DNA from: Streptomyces piniterrae
GTDB lineage: Bacteria > Actinomycetota > Actinomycetes > Streptomycetales > Streptomycetaceae
Direction of reading: 5' to 3'
NCBI RefSeq assembly: GCF_005048155.1
Contig: NZ_SUMB01000004.1
Coordinates: 496,001 to 560,000, forward strand
Length of the DNA stretch: 64,000 nucleotides
Part shown: positions 8,282 through 17,840 of the stretch, piece by piece
Position numbering within the stretch: the stretch's first letter is position 1
Layout: each line of letters opens with the position of its first letter
Notes under the pieces: generated by a model
The model's database searches: none
The model's input: the letters and a program-made list of their open reading frames with translations, nothing else
What the model was told of the DNA's origin: nothing
Program-made: the position numbers and the translations under genes

Positions 8282-8321
8282 GGACTGGCGGGCTGGCGGG
8301 CTGGCGGACTGGCGGACTGGC
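8282..8321. repeat. 8-bp tandem repeat
   Basis: Five units of GGRCTGGC (GGACTGGC or GGGCTGGC) in a row in the 178-bp gap between the convergent LysR and oxidoreductase genes. No gene or hairpin accounts for it. Such short arrays vary by slippage. Confidence 0.85.
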
Positions 8322-8380
8322 AGGCAGTCATCAATCCCCCCACCAGCCAAAACAGTTCGGCTACGGCACGAGATCCAGCT

Positions 8381-9343
8381 TCAAGGACGGAGAACCAGCT
8401 TTCCCTTCGTGCGGCGGCCGAGCATGTCCTCATGCGCCTCACGAGCACGCGCGAGGTCGTACTCTCCGCCGACCAACGGCCGCAGGCGACGCCGCGCAGT
8501 GAGGTCGAGCAGTTCCTCCAGCGCCGCACCACCGGCCCCGTCCCGGGCAATGAGCGGAACGATCCAGAAACCGGCAACGGTGATGCTCTCCACCGCGAGC
8601 CGGCTCGGCGAAATTGCAGAGGCCTGCTGCCGCGACGAGGCTCCGTAGGTCACCAGCCGGCCGAGATATCCGAGTGTGTCCAGGGCGGAGTCGAGGACGG
8701 CACCACCTATGGCGTCCAGGATGATGTCGACCGGTCGCCCGTGATTGGCATCGAGGACCCGCTCCCGGTAGCCCTCCGCCTCGCCGTCGATCGCCGCGTC
8801 CGCGCCGAATTCGAGGGCGGCGGCGCGCTTCTCGTCGGACGATGCCGTGGCGATGATGCGCCCCGCCCCGAACTCCCGAGCCAGCTGAACGGCGAGGCTG
8901 CCCGTCCCACCCGCGGCGGCATGCACCACGACGCTTTCGCCGACCCTTATCCGCGCGACCGACCGCAGCAGATGCCACGCCGTCAAACCCTGTATGAGCA
9001 CGGCCAACGCCTCACCCGCGCCGACACTCTCCGGTAAGGCGACCAGGTCTCGGTCGGCGACCACCGTCTTCGCGGCGTACCCACCCTGCGCGACGTACCC
9101 GAGGAACCGCCGTCCATCTGCACCCCGGCCGACGACCTCCATGCCGGGAACATGCGGCAGCGGCACCTTCGGCGCGTACGGACCATCGGTGTGCTCGCCG
9201 GCGATCTGCTTGATGTCACCGAAATTCACCCCGGCGGCCTCCACCTCCACCAGGGTCTCCCCCACCCCCGCCACCGGCTCCGGCACATCAGCCTCCACCA
9301 GGACCTCTGGACCACCGAACCGCTCGAACTGCATCGCACGCAT
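8381..9343 (-). CDS. NADPH:quinone oxidoreductase-like MDR protein (contains a TTA codon)
   Basis: 320 residues from the ATG at 9343 after GAGGAG; a GTG at 9349 is also possible. Medium-chain dehydrogenase/reductase of the quinone oxidoreductase type: VEVEAAGVNFGDIKQIAG, PHVPGMEVVGRG, and the dinucleotide-binding HAAAGGTGSLAVQLA (~residues 143-157). It lacks the zinc ligands of alcohol dehydrogenases. It should reduce quinones or enones with NADPH in the cytoplasm. One leucine (in the sequence VALPES) is coded by TTA (9037-9035), the rare codon read only by the bldA tRNA in Streptomyces, so translation may be tied to development. Confidence 0.9.
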   Translation of the reverse strand: MRAMQFERFGGPEVLVEADVPEPVAGVGETLVEVEAAGVNFGDIKQIAGEHTDGPYAPKVPLPHVPGMEVVGRGADGRRFLGYVAQGGYAAKTVVADRDLVALPESVGAGEALAVLIQGLTAWHLLRSVARIRVGESVVVHAAAGGTGSLAVQLAREFGAGRIIATASSDEKRAAALEFGADAAIDGEAEGYRERVLDANHGRPVDIILDAIGGAVLDSALDTLGYLGRLVTYGASSRQQASAISPSRLAVESITVAGFWIVPLIARDGAGGAALEELLDLTARRRLRPLVGGEYDLARAREAHEDMLGRRTKGKLVLRP

Positions 9344-9763
9344 AGACACTCCTCGGACACATGCCGATCACCAGCCTCGCCAACGTACGCGCACCAGTCG
9401 CTGCTTCCGCCGCCCGAGCCAAGAACAACGACACCACGCCGGCCAACGCGCCTGCGGCGGAGCCGCAATCGCCCCCTGAGCAGCCACAACATGGTGCTCC
9501 GTGGTTGCAGTGTTGGTTGCATTCGCCGGCGCCCGGCACCGTTCAACCTGGATGAGGCAAGGCAGAAGGTCACCATCGTGGTCATGGACGCGGACAAAAA
9601 CCCGGTCCGGGCGGATTCGGCTGCACGGCATTCCGTTGGTCAGATTCCCGCATCCTTCACACAACTAGAGCTACAACTACAGCTACAACTACCGCTACAA
9701 CTCGGAAGCTTGGCGATTGCCGCTCCCACCCAGTGCGTTGAGGCCGCGGATAGGCTCGGCGGT
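9344..9763. other. intergenic region with a short repeat, no supported gene
   Basis: 420 bp between the divergent oxidoreductase and hypothetical genes. It should hold both promoters. Open frames here are shadows. Its one clear structural feature is a 12-bp tandem repeat at 9661-9705. Base composition is visibly less GC-rich around the repeat than in the flanking genes. Confidence 0.5.
9661..9705. repeat. 12-bp tandem repeat (ACAACTANNGCT)
   Basis: About 3.75 units of a 12-bp sequence: ACAACTAGAGCT, ACAACTACAGCT, ACAACTACCGCT, then ACAACTCGG. Unusually AT-rich for this genome. It lies 60-100 bp upstream of the hypothetical gene at 9764. Confidence 0.9.
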
Positions 9764-10519
9764 ATGAGTCCCATAGCCCCCGAGACGCAGGTGGATCCGC
9801 GTCACAGCGGTCACGCGCACCTTGTCGTCGTCCATCCCCCTTTCCCGGCCCCGCTTCTGCCCCACGATCGGCCGACTGCTGTTCCCCACGACCCGGCGGC
9901 GGCCAGGGCAGCCGTGCTGTCCCTGCATACCGTGTCCACGATCGTGCGCGAGGACGCCCCGTCCCGGCTTGAGCATCCGGGACACGCGGCCAGCCGGGAA
10001 GAACTGGACTGGGTGTGGGCCTCGGCCTGGGGTTCCACAGTGAAGATCAGCGATCCGGCTCTCGTCGATAACGGGATCTCCTCGGCTCTGGAGGACGAGT
10101 TCGAGGCGCAGAAGACGAAGTACCCGGACGCCAGGATCATCGCGGTCTGCGAACGAGACTTCGGGGCCTCCTACGCCAAGGTCCTCGTAGCCGTGCCCGG
10201 TGCCCCCGACCTGACGATCGATGGCTGGGATGAGCTGGAGGTCATCGGCGGCGACCGGCGTGCCACTCTGGCTGCCATGGGGATCGACGCGGATCGCTCG
10301 GGCGAGGGACACGACGTCGCCGACGAAGCGGACGACGAAGCGGACGGCGAAGAGCACGATGAAGAGGACTTCGACTATCACGGCTTCCTCCACGTGCTCA
10401 CCGGCGGGGCCCTGTCCGTCTACGCGGGTGAAAAGCGCTCCGAGTCGGCGTTCGCCGTCGAGCGGAGCAAGGAGGGCGAGGGCAACATCTACGAGGTCTG
10501 GTTTCCCGAGGTCGAGTAG
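9764..10519 (+). CDS. hypothetical protein with acidic segment
   Basis: 251 residues from the ATG at 9764. The start is a guess, as the upstream frame is open and no strong ribosome binding site is seen. Residues 1-60 are proline/histidine-rich; the middle (WVWASAWGSTVKISDPALVDNGISSALEDEF) looks folded; residues ~185-205 form a very acidic stretch (DEADDEADGEEHDEED); the C-terminus (LSVYAGEKRSESAFAVERSKEGEGNIYEVWF) has natural composition. No signal peptide or membrane segment. I do not recognise the family. Convergent with the ABC-F gene 30 bp away. Confidence 0.6.
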   Translation: MSPIAPETQVDPRHSGHAHLVVVHPPFPAPLLPHDRPTAVPHDPAAARAAVLSLHTVSTIVREDAPSRLEHPGHAASREELDWVWASAWGSTVKISDPALVDNGISSALEDEFEAQKTKYPDARIIAVCERDFGASYAKVLVAVPGAPDLTIDGWDELEVIGGDRRATLAAMGIDADRSGEGHDVADEADDEADGEEHDEEDFDYHGFLHVLTGGALSVYAGEKRSESAFAVERSKEGEGNIYEVWFPEVE

Positions 10520-10549
10520 CGGCCTCGGGCCCATGGGCAGATTCCCCGA

Positions 10550-12328
<1,779 letters not shown>

Positions 12329-12424
12329 GGAGATACCCCCTGTTGTCGGCGGCAGAGCCGAGCGGGTCGGGTGAAGGTCAGATGAGGTCGATGACACGTC
12401 CCGCGTACCTGACGGGTCCTACGG

Positions 12425-12453
12425 CGGCGCCCAGCAAGCGAAGTTGGGCGCCG
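12425..12453 (-). promoter_or_regulatory. leader hairpin upstream of the ABC-F gene
   Basis: CGGCGCCCA (12425-12433) and TGGGCGCCG (12445-12453) form a perfect 9-bp stem with an 11-base loop, about 100 bp before the ABC-F start. ABC-F resistance genes are often controlled by ribosome-dependent attenuation in the leader, so this could be an attenuator stem. I did not find a clear leader peptide. Confidence 0.4.
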
Positions 12454-12837
12454 AAAGGCGCAGCACGGTACAGACACACGGGAAGGCAGCGATGACGGCA
12501 GTGACGGCGGAGCTCAGCTCGACGCGGTCACTCGCTTGGCAATCACAGGAACAGGGAACCCATGCGCAGCACCTTACGCGTCAGGAATCACCTTGGCAAG
12601 ACAGATCGTCTCGTCTCGCCTCGTCATGTCTCGTTTCGCGATCGGCGTCGGCGGCCTGCCTTCCGACGCCCGGCAGCTCCTGGAGCACGGGCACGCCCGC
12701 GTGCCGTAGCCCAAGGCCCTCGACCAACTGACCGCCATCGAGGAGGAGATCAGCGATCAGTGTCTCGTCGGTCGCCCGCGCCACTCCGCCGGTGGCGGAG
12801 CGGCGCGTACGCATTCGCTTGGTGGCCGCGATGCCGC
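12454..12837. other. no supported gene; possible remnant
   Basis: 384 bp between the ABC-F leader and the HxlR stop. On the plus strand, a stretch near 12640-12770 reads as plausible protein (e.g. PKALDQLTAIEEEISDQCLVG) but is interrupted by stop codons and has no start, so it may be a decayed gene. No named family is visible. Confidence 0.35.
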
Positions 12838-13209
12838 CTAGCCGTGCGAGGTCTCGGCCACGTCGACCACTTCGAGGCCTTCGCGACGCGTTCGTTCACT
12901 CCCCCAGGCGCCGAGCGGCGCGAGCGCTTGATTGAGTGTGTGCCCGTGCTCGGTCAGGGAGTACTCAACCCGTGGCGGCACCTCGGCATAGACCTCGCGG
13001 TGCACGAGTCCGTCTTTCTCCATCTCGCGCAGGTGCTGGGTCAGCATCTTCTCGCTCACTCCCGGCAGACCGCGACGGAGTTCGGCGAAGCGGCGTACGC
13101 CATGGGCGTCGAGTTCCCAGAGGATCAGCCCCTTCCACTTGCCGCTCACCACGTCGAGCGCAGCGTCGATGCCGCAGATGTAAGGCCCGCATCTCGGCGC
13201 CTTGGCCAT
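12838..13209 (-). CDS. HxlR-family transcriptional regulator
   Basis: 123 residues, ATG preceded by AGGGGGG. The signature is CGIDAALDVVSGKWKGLILWEL followed by the winged helix RFAELRRGLPGVSEKMLTQHLREMEKDGLVHREV and the wing PPRVEYSLTEHG (residues ~12-90). HxlR proteins are small dimeric repressors or activators that sense electrophiles such as aldehydes, quinones or disulfide stress, sometimes through the N-terminal cysteine (present here, Cys ~12). It is divergent from an imine-reductase-like gene, with inverted repeats between them, and most likely controls that gene. Confidence 0.95.
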   Translation of the reverse strand: MAKAPRCGPYICGIDAALDVVSGKWKGLILWELDAHGVRRFAELRRGLPGVSEKMLTQHLREMEKDGLVHREVYAEVPPRVEYSLTEHGHTLNQALAPLGAWGSERTRREGLEVVDVAETSHG

Positions 13210-13220
13210 CAGTGACCCCC

Positions 13221-13260
13221 CTTACAAAAAGGTAAGTACCGCAGAAAATAGTGGGTACTT
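13221..13260. promoter_or_regulatory. probable HxlR operators
   Basis: Two overlapping inverted repeats in the 84-bp divergent region: CTTAC (13221-13225) with GTAAG (13232-13236), and AAGTACC (13234-13240) with GGTACTT (13254-13260), 13 bases apart. The TAC/GTA half-sites resemble operators of HxlR/YodB-type regulators. Confidence 0.7.
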
Positions 13261-13293
13261 CCGAGACTAGCGGCACCCTCCGAGCATGGAGGG

Positions 13294-14208
13294 GTGAACG
13301 AAAAACCGAACCACAGCACCCAGCAGGACAGTTCAGTCACCGTGATCGGGCTCGGCCCGATGGGCCAGGCGATGACCCGTACCCTCCTCGCCGCAGGCCA
13401 CCGGGTCACCGTCTGGAACCGCACCGCCGGCCGGGCCGACGGCGTCGTCGCCGACGGAGCCACGCTCGCGGCGACACCCGGCGAGGCGGTCGAAGCGAGT
13501 GACCTCGTGATCCTCAGCCTCACCGACTACCAGGCGATGTACGACATCCTCGACACCGACAGTGCCACCGCATCGCTCGCCGGCCGGACGCTCGTCAATC
13601 TCAGCTCGGACACGCCCGACCGCACACGCAAGGCAGCAACCTGGGCGGCGAGCCACGACGCCGCCTTCCTCACCGGTGGTGTCATGGTCCCGGCGCCGAT
13701 GGTCGGCACGGAGGCGGCCTGTATCTACTACAGCGGCCCCGACGAGGTGATGGAAAATTACCGGGCGGTGCTGGCGCCCATCGGCACGCCCAAGTATCTG
13801 GGCGAGGATCCGGGCCTCGCCCAGATGATGTACCAAGCCCAACTCACGGTGTTCCTCACCACCCTGTCCGCGCTGATGCACGCCACCGCGATGCTGGGCA
13901 CCGCAGGAATGAAGGCCAGGGAGGCACTGCCGGAGTTGCTCTCCTTCACCGACTCGATCGGCGCCATCCTGAGCGCCGGCGAAGAGACTCCCGGCGCCGC
14001 GCTGGATGCCGGCGAGCATCCCGGCGACCTCAGCACGGTCATCATGATGGGCGCGACGTCCGATCACATCGTCGAGACCAGCACGTCACTCGGCCTCGAC
14101 CTCGCCCTCCCCCTGGCCGTGCAGGCCCACTACCGGCGCGCGATCGAGAACGGACACGGCAGCGACAACTGGACCCGCATCATCGACGGCATCCGAGCGC
14201 CGCGCTGA
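13294..14208 (+). CDS. NAD(P)-binding imine reductase / beta-hydroxyacid dehydrogenase-like protein
   Basis: 304 residues, GTG start close behind GGAGG. N-terminal Rossmann fold: VTVIGLGPMGQAMTRTLLAAGHRVTVWNRT (residues ~15-44), with NRT favouring NADPH. The C-terminal helical domain begins near residue 170 and is the dimerisation and active-site domain of the 6-phosphogluconate dehydrogenase superfamily. The segment FLTGGVMVPAPMVGTEAACIYYSG matches imine reductases better than hydroxyacid dehydrogenases, which would carry a catalytic lysine. It should reduce imines or related C=N/C=O bonds. Divergent HxlR regulator suggests induction by reactive carbonyl or quinone stress. Confidence 0.85.
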   Translation: MNEKPNHSTQQDSSVTVIGLGPMGQAMTRTLLAAGHRVTVWNRTAGRADGVVADGATLAATPGEAVEASDLVILSLTDYQAMYDILDTDSATASLAGRTLVNLSSDTPDRTRKAATWAASHDAAFLTGGVMVPAPMVGTEAACIYYSGPDEVMENYRAVLAPIGTPKYLGEDPGLAQMMYQAQLTVFLTTLSALMHATAMLGTAGMKAREALPELLSFTDSIGAILSAGEETPGAALDAGEHPGDLSTVIMMGATSDHIVETSTSLGLDLALPLAVQAHYRRAIENGHGSDNWTRIIDGIRAPR

Positions 14209-14266
14209 CCAAACGCGGGACTGGCAGGGGCATTTCCCTTTCCCCGGTCGAGGTTGAGCACTGCTG

Positions 14267-14304
14267 CTGTTGCTGTCCGCGGCAGGCGTCGTGGACAGCA
14301 ACAG
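14267..14304. terminator. strong bidirectional hairpin
   Basis: CTGTTGCTGTCC (14267-14278) and GGACAGCAACAG (14293-14304) pair perfectly over 12 bp with a 14-base loop. It lies between the convergent imine-reductase-like and ferredoxin genes, so it probably ends transcription from both sides. Confidence 0.8.
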
Positions 14305-14343
14305 CCTGGCGACCTGTCGCCGCCGGGGGCTGCGGTCCTCCCC

Positions 14344-14574
14344 TCACTGCTGGTGCGTTGTCGTGTCGGTGGCGGTGACGGTGATGGCCGCGGCGGGGCA
14401 GAGACCGGCCGCGTGGCGAGCCGCGGCCTGGTGGGCGGGTGCCGGCTCCGTGTCGAGGACGACCACCCGGCCTTCCTCGTCGTCCTGGTCGAACACCTCA
14501 GGGGCGGTCAGTGCGCACATCCCGGCGCCGACACAGCGGTCACGGTCAACGGTGATGGTCAGGGTGACAGCCAT
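14344..14574 (-). CDS. [3Fe-4S] ferredoxin (P450 partner)
   Basis: 76 residues, starting 4 bp after the stop of the P450 gene upstream. Cysteines are spaced C-x5-C (CVGAGMC, residues ~16-22) with a later C-P (GLCPA, ~58), the three-cysteine pattern of Streptomyces P450 ferredoxins that bind one [3Fe-4S] cluster. It passes single electrons from a ferredoxin reductase, not present here, to the P450. The gene order P450-ferredoxin on one transcript supports a dedicated pair. Confidence 0.95.
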   Translation of the reverse strand: MAVTLTITVDRDRCVGAGMCALTAPEVFDQDDEEGRVVVLDTEPAPAHQAAARHAAGLCPAAAITVTATDTTTHQQ

Positions 14575-14578
14575 CGGG

Positions 14579-15823
14579 CTACTCCTTGTCCCACGTGACG
14601 GGAAGGCTCTGTACGCCGTAGATGCCAGGGTTGGCGCGCAGCGGTACCTCCTCGGGAGGAACGGCCAGCCGCAACGTCGGGAAACGGGTGAGCAGCGCCG
14701 GGAAGGCAACGCTCATCTCGACGCGGGCCAACTGCTGGCCCAGGCACTGGTGGGCGCCGTGGCCGAAGGCCAGATGGCCGATGGCCTTGCGGTGCAGATC
14801 GAGGCGGTCGGGCTCCGGGTACTTCGCCGGGTCGCGGTTGGCTGCCTGCAAGGAGACGACGATCACCTCACCGGCCTTGATCAGCCGGCCGTCGATCTCG
14901 ATGTCCTCCAGCGCGACCCGCAACATCGGGTCGGCGATGGTCAGATAGCGCAACAGCTCCTCGACGGCCTGGCCCGCAAGGCTCGGATCGCTGCGCAGGG
15001 CGGCGAGTTGGTCAGGGTTGCTCAGCAGCGCGAAGGTGCCGAGCCCGAGCATGTTGGCGGTGGTGTCGAGCCCGGCCGCCAGCACAAGAAAGCCGACACC
15101 TATCAGTTCCTCGTCGGTGAGGTCGCTTTCGGTGAGGTCGCTGAGTATGTCGTCGGTGGGTTCGGTGCGCTTGGCGGCCACCAGCTGTGTGAGGTACGCC
15201 TGGATCGCTGTGTAGGCGGCCATCTTGTCGTCCAGGTTGTCCGAGTTGAAGATCGTCGCGGCCTGTTCCTGGAAGGAGTTCCGGTCCTGGTACGGCACCC
15301 CCAGCAGCTCGCAGATCATGATCGCGGGGATGGGCTTGGCGAACGCGCTCACCAGGTCCACGGCCGTCCCGGCCTTTTCCATGGCGTCCAGGTGGTCAGC
15401 GGTGACCTGCTCGACTCGCTCGGTGAGCAGTCGCATCCGGCGGACGGTGAACTTGCCCGCCAGCAGCTTCCGGTAACGGCCGTGCTGTGGCTCGTCCATG
15501 TGGAGGAACTCGCCGGGCGCCGCCGGAGGCATCTCCATGTCGCCTATGTCCATGTGCGGGTCGTGCATGAGCTCCTTGCGGGAGCTGAACCGCGCGTCGG
15601 CCATGATCGCGCGGCACACGGAGTGGCCGGTGGCCAGCCAGCCGATATGCCCGTCAGGGAAGCGCAGCCGGCGGAGCGGCTGTTCGTCGCGGTACTGCGT
15701 CAGCTCGGCGGGCGGGTCGAAGGGGCAGCCCTTGCGGCGGTCGGTCGGCAGCGTCACCGGCTCGGAGTGCTGCGCCAAGTCGGGGGCGGGGACGGCGGGG
15801 TTCGCCGAGGGGTCGTCGTGCAT
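14579..15823 (-). CDS. cytochrome P450
   Basis: 414 residues from the ATG at 15823, preceded by GGAGGACACC. It has the I-helix oxygen-activation motif AGLDTT (~residue 255), the K-helix ExxR (EELLR), and the heme-ligand loop FGHGAHQCLG (Cys ~361). The start MHDDPSANP and motif CPFDPPAEL are typical of soluble actinobacterial P450s. It inserts one oxygen atom into a small organic substrate using electrons from the ferredoxin coded 4 bp downstream. Substrate unknown; no biosynthetic cluster is visible nearby, so it may be a xenobiotic or stand-alone tailoring enzyme. Confidence 0.96.
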   Translation of the reverse strand: MHDDPSANPAVPAPDLAQHSEPVTLPTDRRKGCPFDPPAELTQYRDEQPLRRLRFPDGHIGWLATGHSVCRAIMADARFSSRKELMHDPHMDIGDMEMPPAAPGEFLHMDEPQHGRYRKLLAGKFTVRRMRLLTERVEQVTADHLDAMEKAGTAVDLVSAFAKPIPAIMICELLGVPYQDRNSFQEQAATIFNSDNLDDKMAAYTAIQAYLTQLVAAKRTEPTDDILSDLTESDLTDEELIGVGFLVLAAGLDTTANMLGLGTFALLSNPDQLAALRSDPSLAGQAVEELLRYLTIADPMLRVALEDIEIDGRLIKAGEVIVVSLQAANRDPAKYPEPDRLDLHRKAIGHLAFGHGAHQCLGQQLARVEMSVAFPALLTRFPTLRLAVPPEEVPLRANPGIYGVQSLPVTWDKE

Positions 15824-16274
15824 GGTGTCCTCCGGTGTTGAGTGCTGAGCAGCAGTACGTGGTGAGCGCTGAGCGCGGAGCACTACGTCGCGATTGCTGA
15901 GTGCTGAGTACTGAGCGCTGGGTACTGAGGGCACGGTGAAGTGCGGTGAACATTGCGGTGGAACGTGACGCGCGGTACGGCGGACGGGCAGGCCAGGTGG
16001 AGGTGATCTACCGGTGATGCGCTGCCGGATGATGTGCCGTACGGGGTGAAGCGCTGAAGCGCGAAGTGGCTTACGCGGTGGGCCGGTTGCGGCTTCGCGT
16101 CGCGGTTGAAGGCCAAGCGGGCCAGCCGTAGCGGGCCAGGGTGAGCCCGACGGCTGCGTGAAGTGCTGTGCGGGCGTGGCGTGGTGCGGTGTGGCGTGGT
16201 AGTGAGCGGCGGATCGCGTGGTCGGAGCCGCCGCTGAGGTGGTCAGGTGACCAGGTGACCAGGTGACCAGGTGG
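15824..16274. other. low-complexity, repeat-rich intergenic region
   Basis: 451 bp upstream of the P450 and downstream of the DUF4097 gene. From 15831 to 15940 it is built of imperfect GTGCTGAG/GTACTGAG/GCGCTGAG words; from about 16130 to 16210 it repeats GTG(C/T)GGTG and GCGTGG words. It ends in an 8-bp tandem array. No open frame here is credible. The P450 promoter should lie in its left part. Confidence 0.7.
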
Positions 16275-16276
16275 TC
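16245..16276. repeat. 8-bp tandem repeat (AGGTGACC)
   Basis: Three exact copies of AGGTGACC followed by a fourth, AGGTGGTC. It overlaps the last codons of the DUF4097 gene by two bases. Confidence 0.9.
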
Positions 16277-17111
16277 AGGCGCGGCGGATGGTGATGTTGC
16301 CGACGCCGGTGTTGGCGCGTACCTCGACCTTGTTGGCGGCGTCGCCGGGGCCGTCGGACTCGCCGAGGGTGTTGTGCACACGGCCGACCCGGGTGTGGAC
16401 GTCGAGCCAGGCGGCGGTGGACTTGCGGATGCCGACTTCCAGGTCACCGGCGGCGGCCTGGAGCGTGATCTGACCACGCGCCACGTCGCCGATCTTGACC
16501 GCGCCATTGGCGGACTTGGCCTCGACCGAGGCGTGCGCGATGTCCACGGCGATGGCGCCGTTGGAGGAGTTCGCCTTCAGATCGCCGGTGATCTCACCGA
16601 TCACCGTCTCCCCGTTGCCGTTCTTGACGATCGCCGCGCCCGCGATCTCGCCGACGTCGATCCGCCCCGCCCCGACCAGTTCGGCGTCTCCCCTCACACG
16701 GTCCACACTGATCGCGCCGTGACTGGTGCGCAGATTGACCGCTGCCGCCTCCTCGACCTGGATGGCCCCCAGCGACGTCTTCAGCCGGCACTCCCCCAGA
16801 CGGCCTTCGCACACGAAGTCCGCCATGGGCGTGGTCCCCAGGACATCGGAGTCGACCGGCAGCTGCACGGTCACCTCGATCGAGCCGCTCCTGCCGAACA
16901 GAGAGCGCTTCTTGGGCCCCTTGACCAGCAACTTACCGCCCGAGCAGGTCACTTTGGTCTGCTCCGCGGCCCGTACGTCGGCCTCGTCGGCGTCGTTGCT
17001 CGGCAGCACCTCGACAACGGTGTCGGTGCGCTTGCTCGCGATGATCCGGGCCGACCCGCAGTCGAATTCGAGGGTGGCGACGATCGGTTCGGGCGTGTCG
17101 AAAACTGGCAT
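16275..17111 (-). CDS. DUF4097 family beta-strand repeat protein
   Basis: 278 residues. It consists of successive short beta-strand repeats with the pattern (G)x(I/V)xVxxxxG: for example TSHGAISVDRVRGDAEL, NGNGETVIGEITGDLKANSSNGAIAVDIAHASVEAKSANGAVKIGDV. This is the DUF4097/adhesin-like right-handed beta-solenoid. There is no signal peptide, so it is probably cytoplasmic. In streptomycetes it commonly sits next to a small ribbon-helix-helix protein, as here (175 bp upstream on the same strand). The biochemical role is unknown; a scaffold or binding role is a guess. Confidence 0.88.
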   Translation of the reverse strand: MPVFDTPEPIVATLEFDCGSARIIASKRTDTVVEVLPSNDADEADVRAAEQTKVTCSGGKLLVKGPKKRSLFGRSGSIEVTVQLPVDSDVLGTTPMADFVCEGRLGECRLKTSLGAIQVEEAAAVNLRTSHGAISVDRVRGDAELVGAGRIDVGEIAGAAIVKNGNGETVIGEITGDLKANSSNGAIAVDIAHASVEAKSANGAVKIGDVARGQITLQAAAGDLEVGIRKSTAAWLDVHTRVGRVHNTLGESDGPGDAANKVEVRANTGVGNITIRRA

Positions 17112-17285
17112 GGCTGTCCCGTCCTCATGGCTATGTCTACGTTCCCGCTGGTCAGGCGGGCGAATAAGTACTGAGCTTTGAGCGGTACCGAGCTGGTGCG
17201 TGGCCCTTGGCCGGCGCGCGGTGCCGAGCCGGTGCGTGGCGCAGGGTTGGCGCCTGGTGCCGTGGTTGGTGCCGGTGGTGCCGGG

Positions 17286-17819
17286 CTAGCGGACCCAGCC
17301 CGTGAAGCCCTGCTGCCCCCGAGCCCGGCGGCCGGCCGCCGGGCGAGCCCGCTCACCGGGCTGCTCCAGCGCGTGGGCGACGGCCCGCACCAGCCAGGCA
17401 TTGACCGACAGGCCCTCCTGGCCGGCAACCTCCTCGACCCGGGCCTTGAGATGAGCCGGAAGCCGGAAGTTGATACGCGCGGTGCCACCCTCCTCGGCAT
17501 CCGCCACAGGCACCGGCACAGGCACAGGCGCCGGAGCGCTCTCGCTCTCCCCCGCCTCCTCGAACGCCTCGTACCCCGGCGGCGGTGTCACCACGAACTC
17601 CGGATCCAGCCCGCGCAGCCGTACGTCGACCGAGCCCGGCACCAGATCACGGGTGACCTCACCCATCGCGGCGGACAGCGCGTTCAGCAAGGTCAGCCGG
17701 GCGGCCGACTCCAAAGGCGCGGTCAGCCGCTCGGCCAGGGCACGGGCTTCGTCCCCACCGGCATCCGCGGCGACCGCGAGCTCATGCCGGAGGTTGTCGA
17801 CGTAGGGCGTCAGATCCAT
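17286..17819 (-). CDS. HicB/CopG-like ribbon-helix-helix DNA-binding protein
   Basis: 177 residues from the ATG at 17819; an ATG at 17882 is in frame, but MDLTPYVDNLR is the natural beginning. No ribosome binding site is visible, so the message may be leaderless. Residues 1-95 form a helical domain. A Pro/Val linker follows (PVPVPVPV), then a C-terminal ribbon-helix-helix, ARINFRLPAHLKARVEEVAGQEG with NAWLVRAVAHAL (about residues 130-165), as in CopG, Arc and HicB antitoxins. Basic tail. It probably binds the repeated TGGCGCCA sites just upstream and regulates itself and the DUF4097 gene. No toxin with a recognisable RNase fold is adjacent. Confidence 0.85.
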   Translation of the reverse strand: MDLTPYVDNLRHELAVAADAGGDEARALAERLTAPLESAARLTLLNALSAAMGEVTRDLVPGSVDVRLRGLDPEFVVTPPPGYEAFEEAGESESAPAPVPVPVPVADAEEGGTARINFRLPAHLKARVEEVAGQEGLSVNAWLVRAVAHALEQPGERARPAAGRRARGQQGFTGWVR

Positions 17820-17840
17820 GGCACTACCGTAACGCCACGA

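Noticed and set aside
12640..12770. possible functional gene between ABC-F and HxlR
   Set aside because: Interrupted by stop codons and lacks a start; at most a remnant.
16245..16276. possible CRISPR-like repeat
   Set aside because: Units are 8 bp with no spacers; it is a simple tandem repeat.
17286..17819. complete HicAB toxin-antitoxin module
   Set aside because: No small HicA-like gene with a catalytic histidine is adjacent; only the antitoxin-like DNA-binding part is present.
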